Assembly: GCF_013369335.1 (NCBI RefSeq) | Contig: NZ_SZQJ01000004.1 | Location: 620,001-684,000 of the forward strand | Length of the DNA stretch: 64,000 nt | Direction of reading: 5' to 3' | Source of the DNA: Vibrio sp. JPW-9-11-11 | Lineage (GTDB): Bacteria > Pseudomonadota > Gammaproteobacteria > Enterobacterales > Vibrionaceae | Shown: positions 9,377-18,049 of the stretch, piece after piece | Layout of the letters: each line of letters opens with the position of its first letter | Numbering within the stretch: position 1 is the first letter of the stretch | Notes under the pieces: generated by a model | Told to the model about the DNA's origin: nothing | Seen by the model: only the letters and a program-made list of their open reading frames with translations | Databases searched by the model: none | Made by a program: the position numbers and the translations under genes

Positions 9377-9410
9377 GTGTGAAAAAAGCGTGAATAACAA
9401 GCTTTTCACA
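9377..9410. promoter_or_regulatory. Candidate OmpR-family operator before the glycosyltransferase operon
   Basis: Two GYGTGAA half-sites (9377 and 9388) sit exactly 11 bases apart, as in PhoB/OmpR boxes. In addition, TGTGAAAA (9378-9385) and TTTTCACA (9403-9410) form a perfect inverted repeat. It lies about 42 bases upstream of the response-regulator ATG and about 80 bases before the GT2 ATG. Confidence 0.45.
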
Positions 9411-9490
9411 TCCTCACTGTTAGATTGACCTCTCAAGGCGCAGCTGTCAAAAGCTGAGCAATAAGGACTGTTAATTCTATAGGGGGCAAT

Positions 9491-10495
9491 ATGGGTATTG
9501 TAACTTCAGTGCGAAACCATACTAAACCACCAGTCACACTTAGCGTAGTCGTTCCTTACTTTAACGAGCAGGACGTCCTTGCTGAGCTTCATTCAAGACT
9601 CACCGCTGTGCTTGAACAATTACCGGACAGCAGTGAAATCATCTATGTTGACGATGGCAGTAGTGACCACAGTCTCGCTTTGGTCGAGTCATTTACGAGT
9701 CATTCTTCAGCGATCATAAGCATCGCATTGAGTCGTAATTTCGGCAAAGAGGCGGCGATGAGTGCAGGGCTAGAGCATAGTAGCGGCTTAGCCGTGATCG
9801 TGATTGATGCTGACCTACAAGATCCGCCCGAACTCATTCCTCAAATGCTCGCCAAATGGCGTGAGGGTTTCGATGTGGTTAACATGCAGCGTTCTGAGCG
9901 ACTAGGCGAAACTTGGTTTAAGCGCAAATCCGCTGCGGCCTTTTATCGGTTACTCAATGTAATGGTGAAGTCACCGATTCCAGAGAATGTTGGTGATTTT
10001 CGCCTGTTGTCTCGAGAGGTCGTCGACCATATCAACCGCCTTCCTGAGCGCAATCGTTATATGAAAGGTATCTTCGCTTGGCCAGGGTTCAAGCAAGTCA
10101 CGGTACAGTTTCAACGTGATGCTCGATTCTGTGGGGAAACGAAGTGGAATTACTTCAAGCTGATGGGGTTAGCGATTGATGGCATTACGTCGTTCTCTAT
10201 TCGCCCTTTACGACTGGCGACGGTACTTGGCTGTTTGATTGCGACTGGCGCATTTCTCTACGGCATGATGATCGTGGTGAAAACGCTGATATTTGGTGAT
10301 CCTGTCACCGGTTACCCGTCAATGATGGTGGCGCAACTCGCACTCGGTGGTGTTCAGCTACTCAGTATCGGAATTCTTGGCGAATATATTGGCCGCATCT
10401 TTATTGAAACCAAGCAGAGACCGCTCTATTTGGTTCAGTCGGTGACAGAGAAGCAAAGCCTGCCGTTACACCAGACAGTGGAGAGACGAGTGTGA
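9491..10495 (+). CDS. GT2 polyprenyl-phosphate glycosyltransferase (ArnC/GtrB/DPM1-like)
   Basis: 334 residues. The GT-A domain covers about residues 18-215, with VVPYFNEQDVL, IIYVDDGSSD and the DADLQDPPELI metal/phosphate motif. Two C-terminal membrane segments follow (about 235-262 and 274-300), ending in ILGEYIGRIFIETKQRPLY. Such enzymes move a sugar from a nucleotide donor to undecaprenyl phosphate on the cytoplasmic face. The next two genes, an ArnT-like transferase and a GtrA flippase, complete the route. A strong AGGGGG ribosome site precedes ATG. The sugar is not determinable; none of the L-Ara4N synthesis genes arnA, arnB or arnD is present. Confidence 0.88.
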   Translation: MGIVTSVRNHTKPPVTLSVVVPYFNEQDVLAELHSRLTAVLEQLPDSSEIIYVDDGSSDHSLALVESFTSHSSAIISIALSRNFGKEAAMSAGLEHSSGLAVIVIDADLQDPPELIPQMLAKWREGFDVVNMQRSERLGETWFKRKSAAAFYRLLNVMVKSPIPENVGDFRLLSREVVDHINRLPERNRYMKGIFAWPGFKQVTVQFQRDARFCGETKWNYFKLMGLAIDGITSFSIRPLRLATVLGCLIATGAFLYGMMIVVKTLIFGDPVTGYPSMMVAQLALGGVQLLSIGILGEYIGRIFIETKQRPLYLVQSVTEKQSLPLHQTVERRV

Positions 10496-11913
10496 GAGTT
10501 AACCGAGTGCATTTATGGGCAATTTTAGGTGCCGCCCTGTTTATTCGATTAGTAACCTTAGGCGCCTACCCACTCATGGACACGACTGAAGCCAGGTATG
10601 GAGAGATGGCTCGTCTTATGACCGAGACGGGTAACTGGATAACCCCACAGTTTGATTACGGTGTGCCATTTTGGGGCAAGCCGCCGCTGTTTACTTGGAT
10701 GAGCGCAGTCGGTATCGAGAGCTTTGGAGTGAGTGAGTTTGCGGTTCGTTTTCCTCATTGGATGGCGGCGTTAGTTGTGATTGTGATGATGGCGATGTTT
10801 GCTAAACGCCTAGGTTACAGTGGCTTAGTCACTGCTGTGGTGTTGGCGACCTGTGGCATTTTCTCAATAGCGGCGGGCGCCGTAATGACAGATATGGCGC
10901 TCACTCTGGGTCTTACGCTGGCAATGTTGGGTTTTTATCTACATTGGTTGAGCCATCAACAAGCTCGTTCGACTCGGCACTGGGGCTATGCGGGCTTTGT
11001 TGGTCTAGCCATTGGTCTGCTTGCCAAAGGGCCTTTAGTTCTCGTTTTGATGGGGCTGGCGGTTGTACCGTGGGTAATTCTGCAGCATGGGTTAGTTAAT
11101 GGGTTTAAGGTATTGTGGCAGCGCTTCCCGTTAGTGAAAGGCAGCGTGTTAATGCTGACGATTGCGCTGCCTTGGTATGTGTTAGCTGAACGAGCAACCC
11201 CAGGCTTTCTTGATTACTTTATTATCGGCGAACACGTTAAGCGCTTTCTGGTCAGTGGCTGGCAAGGGGACTTGTATGGCAGCGCTCACCATGAGGTGAG
11301 AGGCACTATCTGGCTGTTCTGGATTTACTCCGCAGCTCCTTGGTCGTTGGTATTGCCGATATTGATGTGGAAAAAAAGAAAGGCGCTTAGCCGTGGGGGG
11401 CAGCATCCATTAGGCTTGGTGAGCTTTCTTCTACTCTGGCTTTTGTCACCGCTTATCTTGTTTACTTTTTCAGGCAATATCTTACCGGCCTATGTTCTGC
11501 CGGGAGTGCCCGCAATTGGCCTTTTAATCACCCTATTGATATCCGATGTAAAAGAGGAGAAAAGCTGGTTTAAACTGACAGCATGTGTAGTACCGACGTT
11601 ACTGATTGTCGCCGTGGGCGTTGTCCATTTCGATATTGGTGATAAACGCAGTGACAAGGTTATCTTGTCACTGGCCGACCCCAGCATCGCGACCTATTAC
11701 GTCGGTGCGCGTCCTTTCTCTGGTCAGTTTTACAGCGCGGGAAAGGCCAAATTGCTTGAAAATGAGTCGTTACTCGATAGTTTGCAGCAGGTTCAACTCA
11801 TCGGTGAGCAAGCCGCAGTCGATAAGCTGGTTCGAGAGAAACAACTGAACTGTATCATAGAGTTTACTGCGAAGAGTCGTCGTTCTCTCTATCGCTGTGG
11901 TGAGCAAACATGA
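10492..11913 (+). CDS. ArnT-like (GT39/GT83, PMT_2) membrane glycosyltransferase
   Basis: 473 residues with about ten to twelve membrane segments. The first periplasmic loop carries the acidic motif of this superfamily, MDTTEARYGEMARLM (D30, E33), then GKPPLFTW. Enzymes of this type take a sugar from a polyprenyl-phosphate carrier on the periplasmic side and add it to lipid A, another glycan or protein. The GTG start overlaps the GT2 stop by four bases and the 3' end overlaps gtrA by four, so three coupled genes form one operon. The acceptor (lipid A core or O-antigen) cannot be assigned from sequence. Confidence 0.85.
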   Translation: MRVNRVHLWAILGAALFIRLVTLGAYPLMDTTEARYGEMARLMTETGNWITPQFDYGVPFWGKPPLFTWMSAVGIESFGVSEFAVRFPHWMAALVVIVMMAMFAKRLGYSGLVTAVVLATCGIFSIAAGAVMTDMALTLGLTLAMLGFYLHWLSHQQARSTRHWGYAGFVGLAIGLLAKGPLVLVLMGLAVVPWVILQHGLVNGFKVLWQRFPLVKGSVLMLTIALPWYVLAERATPGFLDYFIIGEHVKRFLVSGWQGDLYGSAHHEVRGTIWLFWIYSAAPWSLVLPILMWKKRKALSRGGQHPLGLVSFLLLWLLSPLILFTFSGNILPAYVLPGVPAIGLLITLLISDVKEEKSWFKLTACVVPTLLIVAVGVVHFDIGDKRSDKVILSLADPSIATYYVGARPFSGQFYSAGKAKLLENESLLDSLQQVQLIGEQAAVDKLVREKQLNCIIEFTAKSRRSLYRCGEQT

Positions 11914-12299
11914 ATCACGCCATAGTCCGGTTTGCTTGTGTTGGGAGCGTTGGCTTTGTTGTTGATGCCGCAGTTTTCTCTCTTTGCTTCTATCTGGTTG
12001 GGATTGATCCATTTGCGGCTCGCGTTGTGGCTTTCTTTTGTGCAGCGACCGTCACTTGGTATGGCAATCGGCGCTTTACGTTTGCCAATAGTCAGCGACA
12101 GTATCTAACGCAATGGCTTAAGTTCCTATCTGGCGCGACGGTATCTGCATTGCCTAACTTGGCCGTGTTTAAAGCGCTATGGTTACTCCTGGGCGGGGCG
12201 GGTTTAGCGCCAATCATCGCTTTGGCCGCTGGAGTATTGGCTGGGATGGTGAGTAACTATCTGATAAGTCGGCGATGGGTGTTTAAACCAGCTGAATAA
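11910..12299 (+). CDS. GtrA-family membrane protein (lipid-linked sugar flippase)
   Basis: 129 residues and four predicted membrane helices matching the GtrA family: VRFACVGSVGFVVDAAVFSL, then FCAATVTWYGNRRFTF, and a final ISRRWVFKP. GtrA proteins are thought to flip undecaprenyl-phosphate-linked sugars across the inner membrane. This is the step needed between the GT2 enzyme and the ArnT-like transferase before it. It overlaps the upstream gene by four bases. No rightward intrinsic terminator follows. Confidence 0.88.
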   Translation: MNHAIVRFACVGSVGFVVDAAVFSLCFYLVGIDPFAARVVAFFCAATVTWYGNRRFTFANSQRQYLTQWLKFLSGATVSALPNLAVFKALWLLLGGAGLAPIIALAAGVLAGMVSNYLISRRWVFKPAE

Positions 12300-12329
12300 A
12301 AAAAGCCCAGGGCAAAGGTGCTCTGGGCG
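12293..12329 (-). terminator. Leftward intrinsic terminator with no annotated gene feeding it
   Basis: Read on the minus strand, GCTCTGGGC and GCCCAGAGC-type arms (one G-U pair) close a short loop and are followed by seven U residues. In the plus direction there is no U run (GGATACAAATG follows), so it cannot be the ordinary terminator of gtrA. It implies leftward transcription from the 12.33-12.6 kb spacer. Confidence 0.6.
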
Positions 12330-12523
12330 GATACAAATGAACATAGGAGTTAATAAGAAAAAGCAGCGTAAATTAGTAGCTTCAGTAAGAAAACAAGTTT
12401 GACGGCCTGTAAACTTTAATGGGATGTCCAATCCCTCGAATGCTCTGCTAACTACACTTATTCAGACCGAGCATCCTGCAAACAGTTCAAAAAAAATTTA
12501 AATTTTTTATTCGAGACGCTTCA

Positions 12524-12543
12524 GAGGCTTATCACAAAGCCTC
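12524..12543. repeat. Inverted repeat GAGGCTT-N6-AAGCCTC
   Basis: A perfect 7-6-7 hairpin in the spacer between gtrA and psrA, not followed by a T run on either strand. It sits just left of the FadR-like site. Its role is unknown. Confidence 0.5.
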
Positions 12544-12547
12544 AACC

Positions 12548-12564
12548 TTCTGGTCGGACCAATG
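12548..12564. promoter_or_regulatory. FadR-like operator upstream of psrA
   Basis: TTCTGGTCGGACCAATG matches the FadR consensus AACTGGTCNGACCAGTT at 12 of 16 defined positions, including the whole CTGGTC-N-GACCA core. It lies about 84 bases before the psrA ATG and upstream of its likely promoter. The promoter it acts on and the sign of control are inference. Confidence 0.6.
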
Positions 12565-12587
12565 CCTAAAAGTGTGATGTTAATAAC

Positions 12588-12616
12588 TTGTTGTCTTTGT
12601 GTTTCGAATGTATATT
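12588..12616 (+). promoter_or_regulatory. Candidate sigma-70 promoter of psrA
   Basis: TTGTTG (12588-12593), a 17-base spacer and TATATT (12611-12616). The -10 box matches at five of six positions; the -35 is weak. The predicted start, near 12623, falls inside the PsrA-like dyad. Confidence 0.4.
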
Positions 12617-12618
12617 TT

Positions 12619-12632
12619 CAAACAGTTGTTTA
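12619..12632. promoter_or_regulatory. PsrA-like operator (autoregulatory candidate)
   Basis: CAAAC-AGTT-GTTTA matches the PsrA consensus CAAAC-N(2-4)-GTTTG in nine of ten fixed bases. It is 15 bases before the psrA ATG and overlaps the predicted transcription start, a position suited to self-repression. Confidence 0.55.
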
Positions 12633-12647
12633 ATACGAGTGATTGAA

Positions 12648-13274
12648 ATGTCCGCTAGAAATTCAACCAAAGAGAAAATCCTTGATGTTGCAGAAGCCTT
12701 ATTTGCAGAGCATGGCTTTAAGGATACCTCTTTGCGCACAATTACCAGCAAAGCCGGCGTTAACCTCGCTTCCGTCAATTATCACTTTGGCGACAAAAAA
12801 ACGTTAGTTCGCGCGGTTTTGAACCGTTATCTAGAGGCTTTTATGCCAGCGGTGCAGGATGCGCTGATTACGCTCAACCTTAACCACGAATATCAGATGG
12901 CAGACGTTTTTGAGTCGTTGCGTGGTCCACTGCGTAATCTAAGTGATGTGAGACCGAATGGGACCAGCCGTTTTATGCTGCTCATTGGCCGAGGTTATAC
13001 CGATGTTCAGGGGCACCTACGTTGGTTTATTACCACTCGTTATTCAGACACATTAGCGTTATTTACTCAATCTGTGTTGAAGGCGAATCCGAAACTGACT
13101 CAAGAAGAGCTATTTTGGCGGCTGCATTTTACCTTAGGAACCTGTGTGTTCACTATGGCATCCAGCCAGGCCTTGCTAGAGATTGCAGAGAATGATTATG
13201 GGAAAGCGATGGACGCCAAGTCTGTGGTCGACCAACTGATACCGTTTTTAGCAGCAGGCGTTGCTGCAGAATAA
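12648..13274 (+). CDS. psrA: TetR-family fatty-acid-responsive regulator PsrA
   Basis: From the ATG of MSARNSTKEK it is 208 residues. The TetR HTH is at about residues 8-55 (EKILDVAEALFAEHGFKDTS, then NLASVNYHFGDKKTLV), followed by an all-helical ligand domain. PsrA proteins of gamma-proteobacteria bind long-chain acyl ligands and repress beta-oxidation genes. The acyl-CoA dehydrogenase gene fadE follows 57 bases later, supporting the call. An upstream in-frame TTG (12588) would add 20 cysteine-rich, hydrophobic residues and lacks a ribosome site, so 12648 is preferred. Confidence 0.85.
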   Translation: MSARNSTKEKILDVAEALFAEHGFKDTSLRTITSKAGVNLASVNYHFGDKKTLVRAVLNRYLEAFMPAVQDALITLNLNHEYQMADVFESLRGPLRNLSDVRPNGTSRFMLLIGRGYTDVQGHLRWFITTRYSDTLALFTQSVLKANPKLTQEELFWRLHFTLGTCVFTMASSQALLEIAENDYGKAMDAKSVVDQLIPFLAAGVAAE

Positions 13275-13331
13275 CACCTCAACCTACAACAAAAATAATA
13301 TTGGACCACCAAAGAACAAAAGGATCTGATT

Positions 13332-15623
13332 ATGGGCTCTCTAAGAAGAAAATGGGTCAGTGACCCAGCTTTCAAACTGTTTAAAAAAGTACTCCCGCCA
13401 CTTTCAAGCACAGAGAAAGAGGCGATGGAAGCGGGTAGTGTTTGGTGGGATGGGGAACTGTTCTCTGGTAAGCCTGATTTCACTAAATTACACCAATACC
13501 CTACGCCGTCACTAAGTGCAGAAGAGCAATCTTTTATCGATAACGAGTTGAACACTCTGCTCGATATGCTCGACGATCATAAGATTGTTAAACAAGATCG
13601 CGACTTGCCAAAAGAAGTGTGGGATTTTCTGCGTAAGGAGCGTTTCTTCTCTCTGATCATTTCTAAAGCATATGGTGGCCGCGAGTTCTCAGCGTTAGCT
13701 AACTCCACGATTGTCACTAAGATTGCTACTCGCAGTATCAGTACCGCAGTTTCTGTGATGGTGCCTAACTCACTTGGTCCGGGTGAACTCTTGTCTCACT
13801 ATGGTACGCAAGAGCAGAAAGATTACTGGTTGCCGCGTTTGGCCAATGGTACCGATATTCCGTGTTTTGCGCTCACAGGCCCAGAGGCGGGTTCTGATGC
13901 TGGCGGGATCCCTGATGAAGGTATCGTCTGTTATGGCGAACACGAAGGCAAGGAAGTCTTGGGGGTGCGCCTCAACTGGAACAAGCGCTACATCACGCTT
14001 GCCCCGGTTGCCACGGTCTTGGGTTTGGCATTCAAGATGTATGACCCTGAGGGTCTGATGGGCGATAAAAAAGACATTGGTATCACTTGTGCGCTTATTC
14101 CTGCTGATCATAAAGGCGTTGAGATTGGCGAACGCCACGATCCGCTTGGCTTGGCGTTTATGAATGGCCCAACCCGCGGGCAAGATGTGTTCATTCCTAT
14201 GGAATGGTTGATTGGTGGTCAAGACTACGCGGGTAAAGGTTGGCGCATGCTGGTGGAATGTTTATCGGCGGGGCGCGGTATTTCACTGCCTGCGCTGGGT
14301 ACAGCCATGGGTCACCTAACGGCTCGTACGACTGGGGCATACGCTTATGTACGTAAGCAGTTTGGCATGTCGATCGGTAAGTTCGAAGGTGTTGCGGAAG
14401 CGTTGGGCCGGATAGGCGGTATGACGTACTTGCTTGAGGCAACGCGCACACTAACGACGACGTCGTTGGATTTAAAAGAGAAACCGGGCATCGTCACCGC
14501 TATTGCGAAATACCACATGACAGAAATCGCTCGATCTATTCTCAATGACTCAATGGATATCCATTCTGGTCGCGCCATTCAAGACGGTCCGATGAACTAC
14601 TTAGCGGCGCCTTATCTGGGGATTCCAGTGGCGATCACCGTAGAAGGGGCCAACATCCTGACACGTAATCTAATGATCTTCGGCCAAGGTGCGACGCGTT
14701 GTCACCCTTACGTACTCAAAGAGATGGAAGCAGCGGCGAATCCAGATGACAAGCAAGGTGCAAAAGATTTCGACGATTTGCTGTTTAAACACATTAAACA
14801 CGCGATGGGCAACACCTTTGGTGCGTTTGGTGCGGCGCTGACTGGCTCGCGCTTTATCAAAGCGGATATGAGTGGCCCCACGCAACACTACTATAAAGAG
14901 ATGACTCGTTTGAGCCGAGCACTCGCGGTAAGTGCGGATATTGCGATGGCGACTCTGGGGGGGGACCTCAAACGCAAAGAGATGATTTCGGCACGTTTGG
15001 GAGATGTGTTGGCTTATCTTTACATGAGCTCTGCCGCACTGAAAAAATACGAAGATGAGGGTCGCCAACAGCAAGATCTTGACTATGTACACTATGCTGT
15101 CCAGCACTGCTTGTACCATGCGGCACAATCGCTTGAACAAGCCTTTAGCAACTATCCGCAAAAAGCCGTGGGTCGTTTGTTGAAAGTGATTATCTTCCCG
15201 TTGGGTAACCATTACGCGAAACCAAGTGATGATCTGACGGTTAAGTTGGCCGACAGCTTAATGACGCCAGGAGCACACCGTGATCGCCTGACCAACTTAT
15301 GCTTTATTGGTAAAGGGGAAGACGACAGCGTTGGCTTAATGGAGAACGCGTTCCTAGCTATGTACGATATCAAGAGTCTAGAGCGTAAACTGATGCGCGC
15401 AGCTAAAGAGGGTAAGGTCGCCCGTAAGGGGCTGTTAGCTGACCGCTTGGCACAGGCGTTAGAGGCCGATGTGTTAACTCAGGAGGAAGTCGATAAAATC
15501 TTGGCAGCAGACAAATTGCGTTACAAAGCGATTCAGGTCGACCACTTTAGTCATGACTTTAGCGAAGTACGCACCCATGGTGATAAAAAAAAGCGCAAGG
15601 CGAAGCTCAATAGCGCCGCGTAA
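13332..15623 (+). CDS. fadE: Acyl-CoA dehydrogenase FadE
   Basis: 763 residues carrying out the first, FAD-linked oxidation of acyl-CoA in beta-oxidation. It follows the E. coli FadE pattern closely: VPNSLGPGELL, IPCFALTGPEAGSDAG, WNKRYITLAPVATVLGLAFK, AITVEGANILTRNLMIFGQG and CHPYVLKEME. E. coli FadE has about 60 extra N-terminal hydrophobic residues. Here the protein begins at the equivalent of the cytoplasmic part (MGSLRRKWVSDPAFKLFKKV), so it lacks the membrane anchor. Control by PsrA and FadR is suggested by the sites upstream of psrA. A terminator follows. Confidence 0.93.
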   Translation: MGSLRRKWVSDPAFKLFKKVLPPLSSTEKEAMEAGSVWWDGELFSGKPDFTKLHQYPTPSLSAEEQSFIDNELNTLLDMLDDHKIVKQDRDLPKEVWDFLRKERFFSLIISKAYGGREFSALANSTIVTKIATRSISTAVSVMVPNSLGPGELLSHYGTQEQKDYWLPRLANGTDIPCFALTGPEAGSDAGGIPDEGIVCYGEHEGKEVLGVRLNWNKRYITLAPVATVLGLAFKMYDPEGLMGDKKDIGITCALIPADHKGVEIGERHDPLGLAFMNGPTRGQDVFIPMEWLIGGQDYAGKGWRMLVECLSAGRGISLPALGTAMGHLTARTTGAYAYVRKQFGMSIGKFEGVAEALGRIGGMTYLLEATRTLTTTSLDLKEKPGIVTAIAKYHMTEIARSILNDSMDIHSGRAIQDGPMNYLAAPYLGIPVAITVEGANILTRNLMIFGQGATRCHPYVLKEMEAAANPDDKQGAKDFDDLLFKHIKHAMGNTFGAFGAALTGSRFIKADMSGPTQHYYKEMTRLSRALAVSADIAMATLGGDLKRKEMISARLGDVLAYLYMSSAALKKYEDEGRQQQDLDYVHYAVQHCLYHAAQSLEQAFSNYPQKAVGRLLKVIIFPLGNHYAKPSDDLTVKLADSLMTPGAHRDRLTNLCFIGKGEDDSVGLMENAFLAMYDIKSLERKLMRAAKEGKVARKGLLADRLAQALEADVLTQEEVDKILAADKLRYKAIQVDHFSHDFSEVRTHGDKKKRKAKLNSAA

Positions 15624-15643
15624 CTCATCGCTGTTTCCATTCT

Positions 15644-15671
15644 AAGGCACCTAATCGGGTGCCTTTATTTT
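15644..15671 (+). terminator. Rho-independent terminator after fadE
   Basis: AAGGCACC and GGTGCCTT enclose TAATCG, followed by TTATTTTTG. It separates fadE from fabV, which therefore probably has its own promoter. Confidence 0.85.
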
Positions 15672-15799
15672 TGCCTTAGCTCTAGCTATTGGCTGAAAGT
15701 GCTCCAACCACTTACATTTTAGAGTCATTTTGACAGAAATTAGATGCGAACTGAGGGCGAACCTTTTATCCTAGCGGGGTTTTTTAAAGGAAGTTGAAT

Positions 15800-17002
15800 A
15801 TGATCATCAAACCTAGAATTCGTGGATTTATCTGTACCACAACGCACCCAGTGGGTTGTGAAGCTAACGTAAAAGAACAAATCGCATACACAAAAGCGCA
15901 AGGTCCAATCAAAAACGCACCTAAGCGCGTGTTGGTGGTTGGCGCATCCAGTGGCTACGGTCTATCTTCTCGTATCGCGGCAGCATTTGGTGGCGGCGCT
16001 TCAACTATCGGCGTGTTTTTTGAAAAAGAAGGCACGGAGAAAAAGCCAGGCACGGCAGGCTTTTATAACTCAGTCGCGTTCGAAAAGCTGGCACGAGAAG
16101 AGGGGCTGTACGCGAAAAGCCTAAACGGTGACGCCTTCTCGAACGAAGCGAAACAAAAAACCATCGACCTGATTAAGCAAGACTTAGGTCAGATTGATAT
16201 GGTGGTTTACTCGCTCGCCTCTCCAGTACGTAAAATGCCAGAAACGGGCGAGCTAGTGCGCTCTGCTCTGAAACCGATTGGTGAAACTTACACATCAACA
16301 GCCGTTGATACCAACAAAGATGTGATCATCGAAGCGAGCGTTGAGCCAGCTACAGATGAAGAGATCAAAGACACTGTGACCGTAATGGGCGGTGAAGATT
16401 GGGAACTTTGGATCAAGGCGCTATCTGAAGCGGGCGTTCTGGCTGACGGTTGTAAGACAGTCGCCTACAGCTACATTGGTACTGAGTTGACTTGGCCAAT
16501 CTACTGGGATGGTGCACTAGGTAAAGCAAAAATGGATCTAGACCGCGCCGCGAGCGCTCTTAACGAGCAATTATCGGCAACTGGCGGCAGTGCAAATGTT
16601 GCGGTTCTTAAGTCGGTTGTGACTCAAGCTAGCTCTGCGATTCCAGTTATGCCACTGTACATCGCCATGGTGTTTAAGAAGATGCGTGAAGAAGGTGTCC
16701 ACGAAGGTTGTATGGAGCAAATCTTCCGCATGTTCAGCCAACGTCTATATAAAGAAGATGGTAGCGAACCTGAAGTAGACGAGAAAAACCGCCTACGCCT
16801 AGATGACTGGGAATTGCGTGACGACATTCAGCAGCATTGTCGTGAACTATGGCCACAAATTACTACCGACAACCTAAAAGAGCTCACCGATTATGTTGAG
16901 TACAAAGAAGAGTTCTTGAAACTGTTTGGTTTCGGTGTTGAAGGGGTCGACTACGACGCTGACGTTAATCCAGACTACAAAGCCGATTTCATCGCGATCT
17001 AA
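15800..17002 (+). CDS. fabV: FabV enoyl-[acyl-carrier-protein] reductase (NADH)
   Basis: Catalyses the last reduction of the fatty-acid elongation cycle. Starting at the ATG of [20 protein letters not shown] it has 400 residues. Y235 and K244 then form the Tyr-X8-Lys active-site pair ([11 protein letters not shown]) at exactly the numbers known for Vibrio cholerae FabV, which fixes the start. An in-frame TTG two codons earlier is rejected; AAGGAAG lies six bases before the ATG. The nucleotide loop is [20 protein letters not shown]. FabV enzymes are naturally insensitive to triclosan. It is next to fadE but separately terminated. Confidence 0.96.
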   Translation: MIIKPRIRGFICTTTHPVGCEANVKEQIAYTKAQGPIKNAPKRVLVVGASSGYGLSSRIAAAFGGGASTIGVFFEKEGTEKKPGTAGFYNSVAFEKLAREEGLYAKSLNGDAFSNEAKQKTIDLIKQDLGQIDMVVYSLASPVRKMPETGELVRSALKPIGETYTSTAVDTNKDVIIEASVEPATDEEIKDTVTVMGGEDWELWIKALSEAGVLADGCKTVAYSYIGTELTWPIYWDGALGKAKMDLDRAASALNEQLSATGGSANVAVLKSVVTQASSAIPVMPLYIAMVFKKMREEGVHEGCMEQIFRMFSQRLYKEDGSEPEVDEKNRLRLDDWELRDDIQQHCRELWPQITTDNLKELTDYVEYKEEFLKLFGFGVEGVDYDADVNPDYKADFIAI

Positions 17003-17029
17003 TTAATCGTCGGAACGGTTATTTGTACG

Positions 17030-17059
17030 AAAAAGGCCAGCAATTATGCTGGCCTTTTT
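17030..17059. terminator. Bidirectional terminator between fabV and xthA
   Basis: AAAAAGGCCAGCA and TGCTGGCCTTTTT form a perfect stem around ATTA, with U runs for both directions. It serves the two convergent genes. Confidence 0.9.
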
Positions 17060-17076
17060 GCACTTGGCTTAATCTA

Positions 17077-17883
17077 TCACTTAAAGGTTGACCAAATCGG
17101 TGCGTGGTCAGATGGCTTTTCAATACCGCGCAGTTCGTAATCGACATCGGACTCAACACACTTCTCAGCCAGCTTTGGCGTTGCTAAAACCACATCGATA
17201 CGCAGGCCACGATTGTCATCGAACCCTCTTGAGCGGTAATCGAACCATGAAAAACGATCGTTAACGTCGGGATGGATCTGGCGGAATGTATCAACAAATC
17301 CCCAGTCTAATAATGTCTTCAACCATTCACGTTCTTCTGGTTGAAATGAACATTTGCCTGTTTTCAACCAGCGCTTACGGTTGGGTTCTCCAATGCCAAT
17401 ATCACTATCGAGTGGACTGATATTGATGTCTCCCATGACGATCAGTTGTTCTTCATTGGTATGATGTTGATTAAGATAAGTCATTAAGTCTTTGTAAAAC
17501 TGACGTTTGTAAGGGTATTTAGTTTCGTGAGCGATGTTATCACCCTGTGGGAAGTAACCATTCAATACAGTGACTTTCTCTCCGTTGTCATCCTCAAGCG
17601 TCACCATAATCATGCGTTTCTGATGCTCTTCGCTATCAGTGGGAAAACCCTTTTGTACTGACAGAGGCGTTTTCTTACACAGCATAGCCACTCCATAGTG
17701 CGCTTTTTGACCGTGAAAATAGACTTTGTAGCCCATCGCTTCGACGGACTCTGTAGGAAAAGCCTCATCGTGAACCTTGATTTCTTGAAGGCCAATCACA
17801 TCCGGTTGGTGCTTATCGATAACCGCTTGTAGTTGATGAAGGCGAGCACGCAGACCATTGATATTGAAAGAGATGACTTTCAT
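17077..17883 (-). CDS. xthA: Exodeoxyribonuclease III
   Basis: 268 residues, the same length as the E. coli enzyme. It is an EEP-fold AP endonuclease and 3'-5' exonuclease of base-excision repair. Motifs in order: [23 protein letters not shown] (catalytic E), [23 protein letters not shown] (D and N), [20 protein letters not shown] and the terminal [12 protein letters not shown] (DH). It is monocistronic, convergent with fabV and divergent from the chemoreceptor gene across about 250 bases. Confidence 0.96.
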   Translation of the reverse strand: MKVISFNINGLRARLHQLQAVIDKHQPDVIGLQEIKVHDEAFPTESVEAMGYKVYFHGQKAHYGVAMLCKKTPLSVQKGFPTDSEEHQKRMIMVTLEDDNGEKVTVLNGYFPQGDNIAHETKYPYKRQFYKDLMTYLNQHHTNEEQLIVMGDINISPLDSDIGIGEPNRKRWLKTGKCSFQPEEREWLKTLLDWGFVDTFRQIHPDVNDRFSWFDYRSRGFDDNRGLRIDVVLATPKLAEKCVESDVDYELRGIEKPSDHAPIWSTFK

Positions 17884-18049
17884 CTGGATTCCTTTTTACT
17901 GACAGTTCGTTTTTTTGTTGTCGTCATACTAACATCAAATAAACGCTGACGTGAAACCTAGTCACCCTGTCAGTGAGTGTTAACATAATTGAAACTTTCG
18001 ATTGATAAATCGGCGAATTATGATGTAATTCACTGTGTTATTAAGGTTT

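Noticed and set aside
12204..12431. 75-residue minus-strand frame over the gtrA 3' end
   Set aside because: It runs through the terminator hairpin into gtrA, has no ribosome site and no family-like features; the region is better read as non-coding.
13770..14222. 150-residue minus-strand frame inside fadE
   Set aside because: Antisense shadow of a strongly conserved gene, with no ribosome site.
14670..15212. 180-residue minus-strand frame inside fadE
   Set aside because: Long only because of fadE codon use on the opposite strand; no recognisable protein features.
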